A DNA stretch of 15,839 bases from JAKEGN01 sp964465665 (GTDB taxonomy: Bacteria > Pseudomonadota > Gammaproteobacteria > Steroidobacterales > Woeseiaceae). Both the position numbers and the translations under genes were made by a program. Below are positions 9,001-15,087 of this stretch, in pieces (the stretch's first letter is position 1; every line of letters starts with the position of its first letter). The notes beneath the pieces are model-generated. The model saw only the letters and a list, made by a program, of their open reading frames with translations. It ran no database searches and was not told the origin of the DNA. The stretch covers positions 1 through 15,839 of the forward strand of contig CAYXKM010000097.1 in assembly GCA_964465665.1 (NCBI GenBank), given 5' to 3'.

Positions 9001-9381
9001 CTGTCGGACTCGCAGACCTTTGCGGATTCGGTGTTCTTCGTTTCATTCGAGCCGACGGTCGGTTCTGACGACCCCTGCCAGGCCGGATTGAGTGTCAATC
9101 GGCTGTATCGGGTCAACGTCGTGAACGGCGATCCGGTGGTCCCGCTCGATACGCTCGACCCGAATGATGCGGAAGGTATCGATGCCAGCCGGGTTACCGA
9201 ACTCGAACAGGGTGGTATCGCGCCGAAGCCGAGCTTCCTGTTCCCGAGCCCGACCGATCCGAACTGCACAGGCGAAGAATGCTCGCCGCCGCCCATCGGC
9301 TGTGTCGGTGTGGAATGCTTCGATCCGGGATTTGCGAACAATCCGGTGCGGACGTTGTGGACCCAGGATGGCATAGAATAG
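6034..9381 (+). CDS. pilY1: PilY1-type pilus tip adhesin/regulator, copy 2
   Basis: 1115 residues from ATG 6034 (an ATG at 6028 is too close to the GAGGA). The architecture equals copy 1. A signal peptide ends near AVA (residue 25). The vWA domain has MIDAS D50-S-S52-G-S54, Thr278 in GNTPLAE and Asp335 in LTDGEP, and its insertion carries Cys at 76, 92, 109 and 152. The propeller domain has calcium loops D694-x-N-x-D-G-x-x-E702 and D835-x-N-x-D-G-x-x-D843, the latter followed by DLGGQIWRFD. The Cys-rich tail is almost identical to copy 1; the last 27 residues differ at one position. Overall, by eye, more than half of the residues match. The vWA insertion is the least conserved part and includes an RRRR patch around residues 98-101. 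Both copies look intact, so either or both could serve at the pilus tip. Confidence 0.92.
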   Translation: MSRIRATWTGAGLALALVTGFPAVADDVELLLTVPGASNAAKPNVLFILDSSGSMTTVVETNQEPFDGSKSYSGDCNRSDYYWTTSGSVPDCDSSSDRRRRVDDSYFVCKQGRDQIAANGSFTGTMAQYLTYSGKSKWQELASSEDEAYVECADDSGIHGAGTAGVVYAQIGTNRARFTSNPDREVDWGSSPTNRIYTVYSGNYLNWYEDPPSSKMTRNDIVKAVTKNVLGSINDVNVGFMRFNGNDGGMVYRAIKDLDATRDQAMALIDILPASGNTPLAETMYEAALYWRGMNAHYAPLLLTDTEALDSKVPMIYRQPTEYACAKNFVVYLTDGEPTQDQGADDLVENLPDWTTTLGHSGCTGGTGHGVCLDDIAEYLSKKDINPDVPGDQTVATYTIGFAVDLPILEETARKSGGKYYQAEDVKSLTVALTDIVTNIFDRDISFTAPAVAVNAFNRTQHLNDLYVSVFRASNKVHWPGNIKKYTIADAQIVDKFGDPAVDPSTGYFNDTAHNFWNGGSNSDGANVLVGGAANLLPDPAQRNVYTNLGAADLTAASNSVSTANQLAFSIDDFGLAGDPGDPGVASLIEWIRGVDVRDEDGDPTTTSRRSMGDALHAQPASIVYGMNGDQPDIVVYTATNDGLLHAIDASTGEEMWSFMPHELLARTGELYFNETVDYKNYGLDGDIVPVIADRNKDGEIEVGTDFVYLIFGMRRGGDNYYALDVTDKNAPKLKWMRTFPQMGQSWSPPVAARVNVQSLAATSPDKAVLVLGGGYDTVHDQAIHPASPDLEGAAVFMLDLETGAQIWRAGADGAADLPLTKMTRAIPARIRVLDLNGDGFADRMYAADLGGQIWRFDIRNGLTAPNLVAGGVIARFGAEGLATPSAAETRRFYTSPDVSLFHDYKQDRRFLAISIGSGYREHPLDSSAQDRFYSLRDPHVFTGLTQLQYNSYDIATDADMVEISGTFDVDISSSDRGWKFTLPANQKILSDSQTFADSVFFVSFEPTVGSDDPCQAGLSVNRLYRVNVVNGDPVVPLDTLDPNDAEGIDASRVTELEQGGIAPKPSFLFPSPTDPNCTGEECSPPPIGCVGVECFDPGFANNPVRTLWTQDGIE

Positions 9382-9410
9382 CCATCGCAAGATATTGACG
9401 GAGACATCCG

Positions 9411-9827
9411 ATGCGAATGCACATGCGCGGCGTAACGTTGATGGAGCTGATGGTCGTTGTCGTGATCGTCGGAATCATGGCAACTCTCGCCTACCCGAGT
9501 TACCGGGAGTTTGCCGCCCGTGCCAAACGAACCGAGGCAAAATCGATGTTGTTGCAGGTTGCTACGATGCAGGAGCGGTTTTACCTGCAGAACAACAGCT
9601 ACACGACCGATCTGACTGCACTCGGTTTTGTCAATGCGGCAAACCATGTATCGGATTCCGGTTCGTATCGGCTGAACGTCACTGCGGCGAATGCCAACGA
9701 CTTTACCGCGGTCGCCGTTTATCTGAATGCGGATAACGAGGCTGGCAAGTGCGCCACGTTCCAGATCGATGGTCGTGGCGCGAAGACCTCGGCGCCGCTC
9801 GCCGATTGCTGGACCCGCACCCGGTAA
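9411..9827 (+). CDS. pilE: PilE-type minor pilin
   Basis: 138 residues. ATG 9411 has GGAG at 9400-9403 seven bases upstream. The leader MRMHMRG ends at Gly7, followed by VTLMELMVVVVIVGIMATLA with Glu12 at +5, a textbook class III signal and N-terminal helix. The globular part contains AKSMLLQVATMQERFYLQNNSYT (shown here as AKSMLLQVATMQ, then ERFYLQNNSYT), typical of the PilE minor pilins. It ends with a two-Cys loop (C114, C133), the usual disulphide-bonded D-region. It is the last gene of the pil operon, 29 bases after the second pilY1, matching pilE as the final gene in P. aeruginosa. Major pilin PilA is less likely given the context. Confidence 0.9.
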   Translation: MRMHMRGVTLMELMVVVVIVGIMATLAYPSYREFAARAKRTEAKSMLLQVATMQERFYLQNNSYTTDLTALGFVNAANHVSDSGSYRLNVTAANANDFTAVAVYLNADNEAGKCATFQIDGRGAKTSAPLADCWTRTR

Positions 9828-9844
9828 CAAAAAGTCGAATCCAG

Positions 9845-9868
9845 GTCGCCTGCAATGCAGGCTCCTAC
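9845..9868 (-). repeat. REP-like palindrome (GTAGGAG type), single copy
   Basis: Read on the - strand it starts GTAGGAGCCTGC and ends GCAGGCGAC, with a 6-bp stem GCCTGC/GCAGGC and a 3-base loop. The GTAG head and the small GC-rich hairpin are typical of REP elements of Pseudomonas and Xanthomonas relatives. Those are mobilised in trans by REP-associated tyrosine transposases. It lies between the convergent pilE and lspA, the usual kind of place for such elements. No transposase gene is in the window. Confidence 0.65.
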
Positions 9869-9940
9869 AACGCAAGCCCGAAGCCGGCGGCACGTCGGCG
9901 TGATGCCGGCGTGTAACACAGGATTAGCATCGCCGTCACC

Positions 9941-10477
9941 TTATCCGGTCAGATCATCCTGAGGTGGTGGCGGCGGCCTGGAAACAAACAAAGCATCCAG
10001 GATCAGGAATGCCGCACCGACTGTAATTGCGGCATCCGCCACATTGAACGACGGGAATGGCCAGCTCCCGATCCACACCTGGAAAAAGTCGATGACGTAT
10101 CCGAGCCTTATCCGGTCGATGAGATTGCCGACGGCACCGCCAAGCACCAGCGCAAGGCCCGCCGAAAGCATCACCTGGCGCTCCGTGCGGAGGCGCCATA
10201 ACCAGGCTGTTATGAAGCCGGCAACCGCGGTCGCCAGCACGATAAATGCCCAGCGTTGCCAGCCCCCGGCATCGGCCAGAAAACTGAATGCCGCGCCTTC
10301 ATTGCGCTGATGCGTAATATTGATGAATCCATTCAACGGGATTTTCTCGTAGAGAGTCACCCATTTGATGATCGCAAGTTTGGTCAGCTGGTCCGCCACG
10401 ATCACGATCACGGAAGCCGCCATCCATAAGCCGAACGCCGACCGGTTTCTCGAAGTTTCCGAAATAGTGTGTGTCAA
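9941..10477 (-). CDS. lspA: lipoprotein signal peptidase II
   Basis: 178 residues, an inner-membrane aspartyl protease that removes signal peptides from prolipoproteins after lipidation. Four hydrophobic segments are seen (about 16-36, 76-96, 102-120 and 142-164). Conserved blocks are DQLTK (29-33), NEGAAFSF (59-66), GGAVGNLIDR with catalytic Asp121, and FNVAD with catalytic Asp148. The C-terminus is a short Pro-rich tail. The start is TTG at 10477, with AGGA seven bases upstream; the next Met (residue 19) would cut into the first membrane helix. It follows ribF by 36 bases and is probably on the same transcript. In relatives ileS lies between these two genes; here it does not. Confidence 0.95.
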   Translation of the reverse strand: MTHTISETSRNRSAFGLWMAASVIVIVADQLTKLAIIKWVTLYEKIPLNGFINITHQRNEGAAFSFLADAGGWQRWAFIVLATAVAGFITAWLWRLRTERQVMLSAGLALVLGGAVGNLIDRIRLGYVIDFFQVWIGSWPFPSFNVADAAITVGAAFLILDALFVSRPPPPPQDDLTG

Positions 10478-10513
10478 TTGAATTTCCTGGAGTGTTGCAT
10501 TGCTGACTCCGCG

Positions 10514-11446
10514 TCAAGCCGCGAGCACGTCGCGCGCCTGCTGCGAATCGCGGTGCATTTGCTCGACCAGCGCGTCCGCGCTGGCGAACCGCCGCTCATC
10601 GCGCAAGCGCTCGATGAAATCGACATGAATGTACCTTCCGTAAATGTCCTCATCGAAATCGAAAATGTGCACTTCGAGTATCGGCTTCGTGCCATCAAAA
10701 GTCGGTCGGGTGCCGACGCTTGCAACGGCATCGAGCGGCTTTTCCCCCAGTCCGCGCACCCGTACGGCAAATATACCCATGACGGCGCTCTGGCGCCGCT
10801 GCAAATTGACATTGGCAGTGGGAAATCCGAGCTTGCGGCCGACATTCTCGCCCCGTATAACTTTGCCGGACATGCTGTAAGACCGGCCCAACAGTCGTTG
10901 TGCGACCAACAATTCGCCTGCTGCCAACGCGTTTCGTACCGCCGTGCTGCTGACACGTTCTGACCCCGAGATGACGCTCGAAACCTGCTGAACGCCGAAA
11001 CCCAGCGCTTTGCCGGCCCGTTGCAGGTGTCCGACATTGCCCTCGCGGTTTGCCGCAAAGTGGAAGTCGTCGCCAACCACCAGCTCGCGGACGTTCATGG
11101 CATGGATCAGCATCTGTCGGATGAACGTGTCCGCGGACACCCCGCGCATGGCCGGACCGAAGCGCGGACAAAAGAAAATATCGATGCCGGCAGCCGCCAA
11201 CGCCTCGAATTTCTCGCGAAAACGCATCAGCCGCGCCGGTGGCCGGGCAGGTGCGAAGTACTCTCGCGGCATAGGCTCGAAGCTCATCACGATGCTGGGG
11301 AGTCCGCGAGCTCTGGCTGTTTCCGTCAAAGTCTGCAGAAGCTTCCGGTGCCCGAGGTGCAGCCCGTCGTAAGCACCGATCGTGGCAACACTACCCTCCC
11401 TCACCTCGCCGAATGGAAACGCCGCAGCTGTACGTACCAGCATCAT
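10514..11446 (-). CDS. ribF: bifunctional riboflavin kinase / FMN adenylyltransferase
   Basis: 310 residues, the normal length. It makes FMN and FAD from riboflavin in the cytoplasm. The N-terminal nucleotidyltransferase domain shows GAYDGLHLGHRKLL (24-37; the usual Phe before Asp is Tyr here), SFEPMPREYF and VGDDFHFAANREGN. The C-terminal riboflavin kinase domain shows GKVIRGENVGRKLGFPTANV and SVGTRPTFDG with EVHIFDFDEDIYG. ATG 11446 (or the next codon, also ATG) lies only 3 bases after the murJ stop, so translation of the two is likely coupled. lspA follows at 36 bases. Confidence 0.96.
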   Translation of the reverse strand: MMLVRTAAAFPFGEVREGSVATIGAYDGLHLGHRKLLQTLTETARARGLPSIVMSFEPMPREYFAPARPPARLMRFREKFEALAAAGIDIFFCPRFGPAMRGVSADTFIRQMLIHAMNVRELVVGDDFHFAANREGNVGHLQRAGKALGFGVQQVSSVISGSERVSSTAVRNALAAGELLVAQRLLGRSYSMSGKVIRGENVGRKLGFPTANVNLQRRQSAVMGIFAVRVRGLGEKPLDAVASVGTRPTFDGTKPILEVHIFDFDEDIYGRYIHVDFIERLRDERRFASADALVEQMHRDSQQARDVLAA

Positions 11447-11449
11447 TTG

Positions 11450-13087
11450 TCAGGCCTGATCCGGTCTCAATCGAAGCGCGCCTGGCCGAAGGCCAAGCGC
11501 AAGCAAGGTCAGCAGGTAAACGCCGCAGCCGACACCGATGATCAATGCCAGCCATAACGAACGATCGACCAAACCGCTTTGTAACCACCAGTCAAGCGGC
11601 CTGTTCAACCACAGGAGACTGAGTGCCATCAATACGTTGGCACCGGCGAAACGCAACAGCAACGGCAGCCAGCCCTTGCCATGCACAAAGACCCTGTCGC
11701 GCCGCAGCCCGCGATACAGCAGCCAGGCATTCACCAGGGCTGCAACCGATGTTGCCAGTGCCAGTCCTGCATGCGTGCCCTCGTAACCGGAACGGCTGAG
11801 CGTGTAAGCCAGGATCACGCTCAGGCCGAAATTGACGGCGAGTGCAACGAGGCCGACCTTGACCGGAGTTTTCGTATCCTCACGGGCGAAGTACGCCGGT
11901 GCAAGAATTTTCACCACGGAGAAACCGATCAGTCCGAGGGAGAATGCCTGCAGGCTCAATGCAGTCATGCGCACGTCGTAATCCGAGAATTGTCCGCCAT
12001 AAAAAAGCGTCGCAACGAGTGGCTCGGCCAGCACAATCAGCCCGATCGCAGCCGGGATTGCAATCAGAAACACGAGTTTCATCGACCAGTCAACGATCAG
12101 GGAAAATTCAAGCATCGATTGCTTCGCGTGCTGGCGCGAGAGATGTGGCAGCGTAACAGTTGCTATGGCGATGCTGAACAGGCCAAGCGGAAATTCCATC
12201 AGGCGATCCGAGTAATACAGCAGGCTTACCTTGCCGACGCCAAGCATCGAGGCAATGATGCCGCCGACCAGCACATTGACCTGGGCAACCGACGAACCGA
12301 AGATGGCGGGCAGCATCAGCGTGCCGACGCGGCGTACGCCGTCATGGCGGGGACGCCAGCGCGGCCGCGGAACCGCGTGGATTTTCGCGAGAAACGGGAT
12401 CTGGAACACGAGCTGTGCCACGCCGGCAACGAAAACGCCGTAGGCCAGCGCCATCCCCGGTTCGGCCAGTCGCGGCGACAGCCACATTGCGGCCGCAATC
12501 AATACTACGTTGAGGATGACCGGCGTAAACGCCGGTGCACCGAATTTACCGTAAGTGTTCAGCACGCCACCGGCAAACGCGGTCAGCGACACAAAGAACA
12601 GGTAGGGAAAGGTAAAGCGCAACATGGCGGTCGCAAGATCGAAACGGCCGTCCTCACCGACAAAACCGGGCGCAACCAGGAGCACGAGGAACGGCGCCGC
12701 AATGACACCGGCGAGCGTCACCATGAACAGGATCAGCCCAAGGGTTCCCGCTACGGCATCGACGAACTCGCTCGACTGAGCGTTGTCGTGATTCTCCCGG
12801 TAGCGCGCCATGACGGGCACAAAGCCCTGGGAAAACGCGCCTTCGGCAAAAAAACGCCGCAGCATGTTGGGAATCCGGTTGGCGACGATGAAAGCGTCCA
12901 TGACGATGGTCGCGCCGAAGTATCGGGCAAGCACGATGTCCCGGACCAGGCCGAGGATGCGTGACAGCAGTGTCATGGTGCTGACCACCGACGTGGATTT
13001 CAGGAGCCCGAGTCCCGTCAGCCGCCGCCCGCCTTTCTCTCCGTGTGGACCGGGCTGTGGGTACTCTGCTGGAGGGGTATGGGGCAT
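11450..13087 (-). CDS. murJ: lipid II flippase MurJ (MviN)
   Basis: 545 residues, a multi-spanning MOP-superfamily protein that flips lipid II across the inner membrane for peptidoglycan synthesis. The N-terminal signature SRILGLVRDIVLARYFGA, then MDAFIVANRIPN and RRFFAEGAFSQGFVPV, is diagnostic. Arg43, Arg49, Asp64 and Arg77 correspond to the functionally important Arg18, Arg24, Asp39 and Arg52 of the E. coli protein. It carries about 25 extra N-terminal residues, Pro/Gly-rich, before the usual LLKSTSVVS start. No alternative ATG, GTG or TTG lies between, and the ribosome binding site before ATG 13087 is weak. It is the first gene of the murJ-ribF-lspA run and is divergent from rpsT. Confidence 0.96.
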   Translation of the reverse strand: MPHTPPAEYPQPGPHGEKGGRRLTGLGLLKSTSVVSTMTLLSRILGLVRDIVLARYFGATIVMDAFIVANRIPNMLRRFFAEGAFSQGFVPVMARYRENHDNAQSSEFVDAVAGTLGLILFMVTLAGVIAAPFLVLLVAPGFVGEDGRFDLATAMLRFTFPYLFFVSLTAFAGGVLNTYGKFGAPAFTPVILNVVLIAAAMWLSPRLAEPGMALAYGVFVAGVAQLVFQIPFLAKIHAVPRPRWRPRHDGVRRVGTLMLPAIFGSSVAQVNVLVGGIIASMLGVGKVSLLYYSDRLMEFPLGLFSIAIATVTLPHLSRQHAKQSMLEFSLIVDWSMKLVFLIAIPAAIGLIVLAEPLVATLFYGGQFSDYDVRMTALSLQAFSLGLIGFSVVKILAPAYFAREDTKTPVKVGLVALAVNFGLSVILAYTLSRSGYEGTHAGLALATSVAALVNAWLLYRGLRRDRVFVHGKGWLPLLLRFAGANVLMALSLLWLNRPLDWWLQSGLVDRSLWLALIIGVGCGVYLLTLLALGLRPGALRLRPDQA

Positions 13088-13118
13088 TCGGGACGGATCC
13101 GGGTGGGTCGTTTGTCCG

Positions 13119-13124
13119 ATTTTA
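13119..13124 (-). promoter_or_regulatory. candidate -10 box for murJ
   Basis: On the - strand TAAAAT matches the sigma70 -10 at five of six positions and would place transcription start about 25 bases before the murJ ATG. The -35 region upstream is poor (CTGATT at 18 bases), so the call is tentative. Confidence 0.3.
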
Positions 13125-13197
13125 GCCTGAAATGCACCGAAAAATCAGTGATTTAGCAAACGCCGAACGGCTCCGGCGTATCCCTCCCGTCGAATCA

Positions 13198-13226
13198 TTG
13201 ACAACATCCACCCGGGCACGAATAAT
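13198..13226 (+). promoter_or_regulatory. sigma70 promoter of rpsT
   Basis: A perfect -35 TTGACA (13198-13203), a 17-base spacer and a -10 AATAAT (13221-13226, five of six). It is followed by a GC-rich discriminator (ACGCGG), as in stringently controlled ribosomal promoters. Transcription should start near 13233, giving a leader of about 65 bases. Confidence 0.75.
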
Positions 13227-13230
13227 ACGC

Positions 13231-13243
13231 GGCTCTTTGAGCC
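13231..13243 (+). promoter_or_regulatory. small hairpin at the start of the rpsT leader
   Basis: GGCTC TTT GAGCC, a perfect 5-bp stem with a 3-base loop, lies right at the expected 5' end of the rpsT mRNA. It may protect the 5' end or take part in S20 autoregulation; the role is inference. Confidence 0.35.
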
Positions 13244-13296
13244 CGGACAGCCGACACGGTGTCCCGGCGGAACCCCCGACAAACGGAATACCCGCA

Positions 13297-13563
13297 GTGG
13301 CAAATATCAAATCGGCCCGAAAACGCGCCAGACAAGCCGTCAAATCCCGGCAGCAGAACATGGGATTCCGCTCGAAATTACGCACCCATATAAAGAGTGT
13401 GATTCTCGCGGTGCAGAAGGGCGACAAGGCTGCCGCAACGGAGGCTTACAAGGCCGCCGTTCCCGTCATCGACAGCATGACCAACAAAGGCATCGTGCCG
13501 AAGAACAAGGCTGCACGTCACAAGAGCCGGCTGAACAAGATGATCAGGGCAATGGCCGCCTGA
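13297..13563 (+). CDS. rpsT: 30S ribosomal protein S20
   Basis: 88 residues, standard S20 length. It is a basic three-helix protein that binds 16S rRNA during 30S assembly. The sequence starts MANIKSARKRARQAVKSRQQ and contains NKAARHKSRLNKMIRAMAA, both diagnostic. The start codon is GTG at 13297 with GGAA eight bases before. An upstream in-frame extension to 13132 has no S20 homology and covers the promoter. A non-ATG start is also known in E. coli rpsT (UUG), where it belongs to S20 autoregulation. It has its own promoter and terminator, so it is a single-gene unit between divergent murJ and convergent obgE. Confidence 0.96.
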   Translation: MANIKSARKRARQAVKSRQQNMGFRSKLRTHIKSVILAVQKGDKAAATEAYKAAVPVIDSMTNKGIVPKNKAARHKSRLNKMIRAMAA

Positions 13564-13594
13564 GTCTTACGACCGGCTGGAACAATCCGGCCTG

Positions 13595-13628
13595 AAAAAA
13601 GATAAGGATCCCGCGGGATCCTTTTTTT
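13595..13628. terminator. bidirectional intrinsic terminator shared by rpsT and obgE
   Basis: A perfect 20-bp palindrome (13604-13623, AAGGATCCC and its mirror GGGATCCTT around GC) is flanked by A6 (13595-13600) on the left and a T-run (13622-13628) on the right. It therefore works as a terminator on both strands. Two bases of the T-run (13627-13628) are also part of the obgE stop codon (TAA on the - strand, 13627-13629). Confidence 0.9.
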
Positions 13629-14661
13629 ATGCATTCGATTCCGCTGCTTCGCGCTTCATCCGTTCGAGTTCGCGCATGACAGCCTGGGCCAGTTCCGTCG
13701 TGCCACGGCCTGTGGCGGCACTGATCTCGAAAAACGGGCCATGCCAGTCAAGGTTCTTGAGCAGCGCCGATCGCGCGGTGGCAAGGTCATGTTCCACCAG
13801 CAGATCGATTTTGTTGATGACCAGCCAACGCGGTTTGTTGGCCAGCTCTGCAGAAAACTTTGCCAGTTCCCTCTGAATGGCGGCAACGGAATCCGCGGGT
13901 TCGGACTCATCGATCGGTGCAATGTCCACGAGATGCAGCAGCAACCGGGTTCTTTGCAGGTGCTTGAGAAACTGGATCCCGAGCCCCGCGCCCTCTGCGG
14001 CACCTTCGATCAGGCCGGGAATGTCGGCCATGACGAAACTCTGCAACGCACCGACGGAGACGACGCCGAGATTCGGGTGCAAGGTCGTGAACGGATAGTC
14101 GGCCACTTTCGGTTTGGCCGCAGACATGGCACGAATCAGCGTCGATTTGCCGGCATTCGGCAGTCCGAGCAAGCCCACGTCGGCAAGGAGCTTCAGCTCG
14201 AGCGACAGGTGGCGTGATTCGCCGGGCGTGCCGTTCGTGGTTTTCCGCGGTGCCCGGTTGGTGCTGCTTTTGAAACGCGTGTTGCCGTACCCGCCGCGCC
14301 CGGCTTCTGCCACTTTCAGGCGCTCGCCGCTCCCGGTCAGGTCGCCGATCAGTTCGCCGGTATCCACATCGTGCACGACGGTGCCGATCGGCACGACGAT
14401 TTCCAGGTCGCTGCCGGATTTTCCGGTCATGTTGCGGCCCGCACCCGCGTCGCCGCTTTCGGCACGAAACTTTCGCGCCATGCGAAAATCCGCGAGCGTA
14501 TTCATGCCCTCGTTCGCCACCAAGTACACGTCGCCGCCGGCCCCGCCATCACCGCCGTCCGGTCCTCCCTTGTCAATGTATTTTTCACGGCGAAAACTCA
14601 GGCAGCCGTTGCCGCCGTTGCCGGCCTGGACCCTGATCGTTACTTCGTCGACGAATTTCAT
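13627..14661 (-). CDS. obgE: Obg family GTPase (CgtA/ObgE)
   Basis: 344 residues. The start at ATG 14661 (MKFVDEVTIRVQAGNGGNG) is the conserved Obg N-terminus; an in-frame start at 14703 would add 14 residues reaching into the upstream terminator. The Gly-rich Obg fold spans about 1-158, with KGGPDGGDGGAGGDV and AGRGGYGN. The G domain follows: G1 GLPNAGKS (166-173), YPFTTLHPNLG (G2 region, 189-199), G3 DIPG (213-216), G4 NKID (283-286) and G5 SAA. The protein acts in 50S assembly and in growth and stringent control. The ribosome binding site is weak, and a small hairpin (14671-14685) lies just before it. A terminator separates it from rpmA, so expression depends on readthrough or an unseen promoter. 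Confidence 0.96.
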   Translation of the reverse strand: MKFVDEVTIRVQAGNGGNGCLSFRREKYIDKGGPDGGDGGAGGDVYLVANEGMNTLADFRMARKFRAESGDAGAGRNMTGKSGSDLEIVVPIGTVVHDVDTGELIGDLTGSGERLKVAEAGRGGYGNTRFKSSTNRAPRKTTNGTPGESRHLSLELKLLADVGLLGLPNAGKSTLIRAMSAAKPKVADYPFTTLHPNLGVVSVGALQSFVMADIPGLIEGAAEGAGLGIQFLKHLQRTRLLLHLVDIAPIDESEPADSVAAIQRELAKFSAELANKPRWLVINKIDLLVEHDLATARSALLKNLDWHGPFFEISAATGRGTTELAQAVMRELERMKREAAESNA

Positions 14662-14705
14662 GTGTTTACCCGGGAGCGGTTCCCGAGGGGCCTTGCTCTG
14701 CAAAC

Positions 14706-14730
14706 AAAAAACCCCGCCTGCGAGCGGGGT
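14706..14730 (-). terminator. intrinsic terminator after rpmA
   Basis: On the - strand the stem ACCCCGC/GCGGGGT (7 bp, 6-base loop, 14711-14730) is followed by six T. It starts about 27 bases after the rpmA stop and should end most rplU-rpmA transcripts before obgE. Confidence 0.88.
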
Positions 14731-14756
14731 CTTTCGTACTATGCTGTCGCTTGAAC

Positions 14757-15014
14757 CTAGCCGGCGACCACGCTCACGAACTGGCGGTTCTTCGGCCCCT
14801 TTTTGCGGAACACGACCGTGCCACCGCTCTTGGCGAACAGGGTGTGATCCCTGCCGACGCCGACATTCGGGCCTGCGTGAAAGACCGTACCGCGCTGCCG
14901 AACCAGGATATTGCCGGCAACCACTTCCTCGCCGCCGAAGATTTTCACGCCGAGTCGCTTACTCTCCGAGTCCCGACCGTTACGGCTGCTGCCGCCTGCT
15001 TTCTTGTGTGCCAC
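14757..15014 (-). CDS. rpmA: 50S ribosomal protein L27
   Basis: 85 residues, standard for L27, which reaches the peptidyl-transferase centre with its N-terminus. MAHKKAGGSSRNGRDSES, then KRLGVKIFGGEEVVAGNILVR (split here: KRLGVKIFGG, EEVVAGNILVR) and the GTVFHAGPNVGVGRDHTLFA block (as GTVFHAGPNVG, VGRDHTLFA) are diagnostic. The start codon is GTG at 15014, with AAGGTG upstream. It follows rplU by 73 bases on the same strand. Confidence 0.97.
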   Translation of the reverse strand: MAHKKAGGSSRNGRDSESKRLGVKIFGGEEVVAGNILVRQRGTVFHAGPNVGVGRDHTLFAKSGGTVVFRKKGPKNRQFVSVVAG

Positions 15015-15087
15015 TGTAGTTCACCTTCTGTCCGGAGCCGGCGTGTGTTGACTGCCGGCTGAAATTCGAAATCTGCCGAAAGACGCT

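Larger units (their letters stand above)
1776..9381 (+). repeat. tandem duplication of a two-gene cassette (small CxxC protein + pilY1)
   Basis: Unit 1 runs from 1776 to 5541 and unit 2 from 5657 to 9381. Gene order, gene lengths, the gap between the two genes (34 and 38 bases) and the TTGAGGAAA leader of pilY1 are shared. The proteins have diverged in the signal peptides and the vWA insertion, but hardly at all at the extreme C-terminus of PilY1. The duplication is therefore not very recent; both units appear to be under selection. Confidence 0.85.

Noticed and set aside
9871..9920. Repeated GCCGGC hexamers after pilE as a terminator
   Set aside because: The pairing leaves a 16-base loop and there is no T-run on either strand; too weak to call.
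11681..12964. Long open frame (427 codons) on the + strand opposite murJ
   Set aside because: It is antisense to a clear murJ, with a composition rich in His, Gln and Arg, no recognisable domain and no ribosome binding site; a GC-rich codon shadow.
13132..13296. N-terminal extension of rpsT
   Set aside because: It covers the TTGACA/AATAAT promoter and has no S20 similarity; GTG 13297 gives the exact family start.
14114..15019. Open frame of 301 codons on the + strand opposite obgE and rpmA
   Set aside because: Runs across two certain genes and a terminator; Ser/Arg/Pro-rich shadow.
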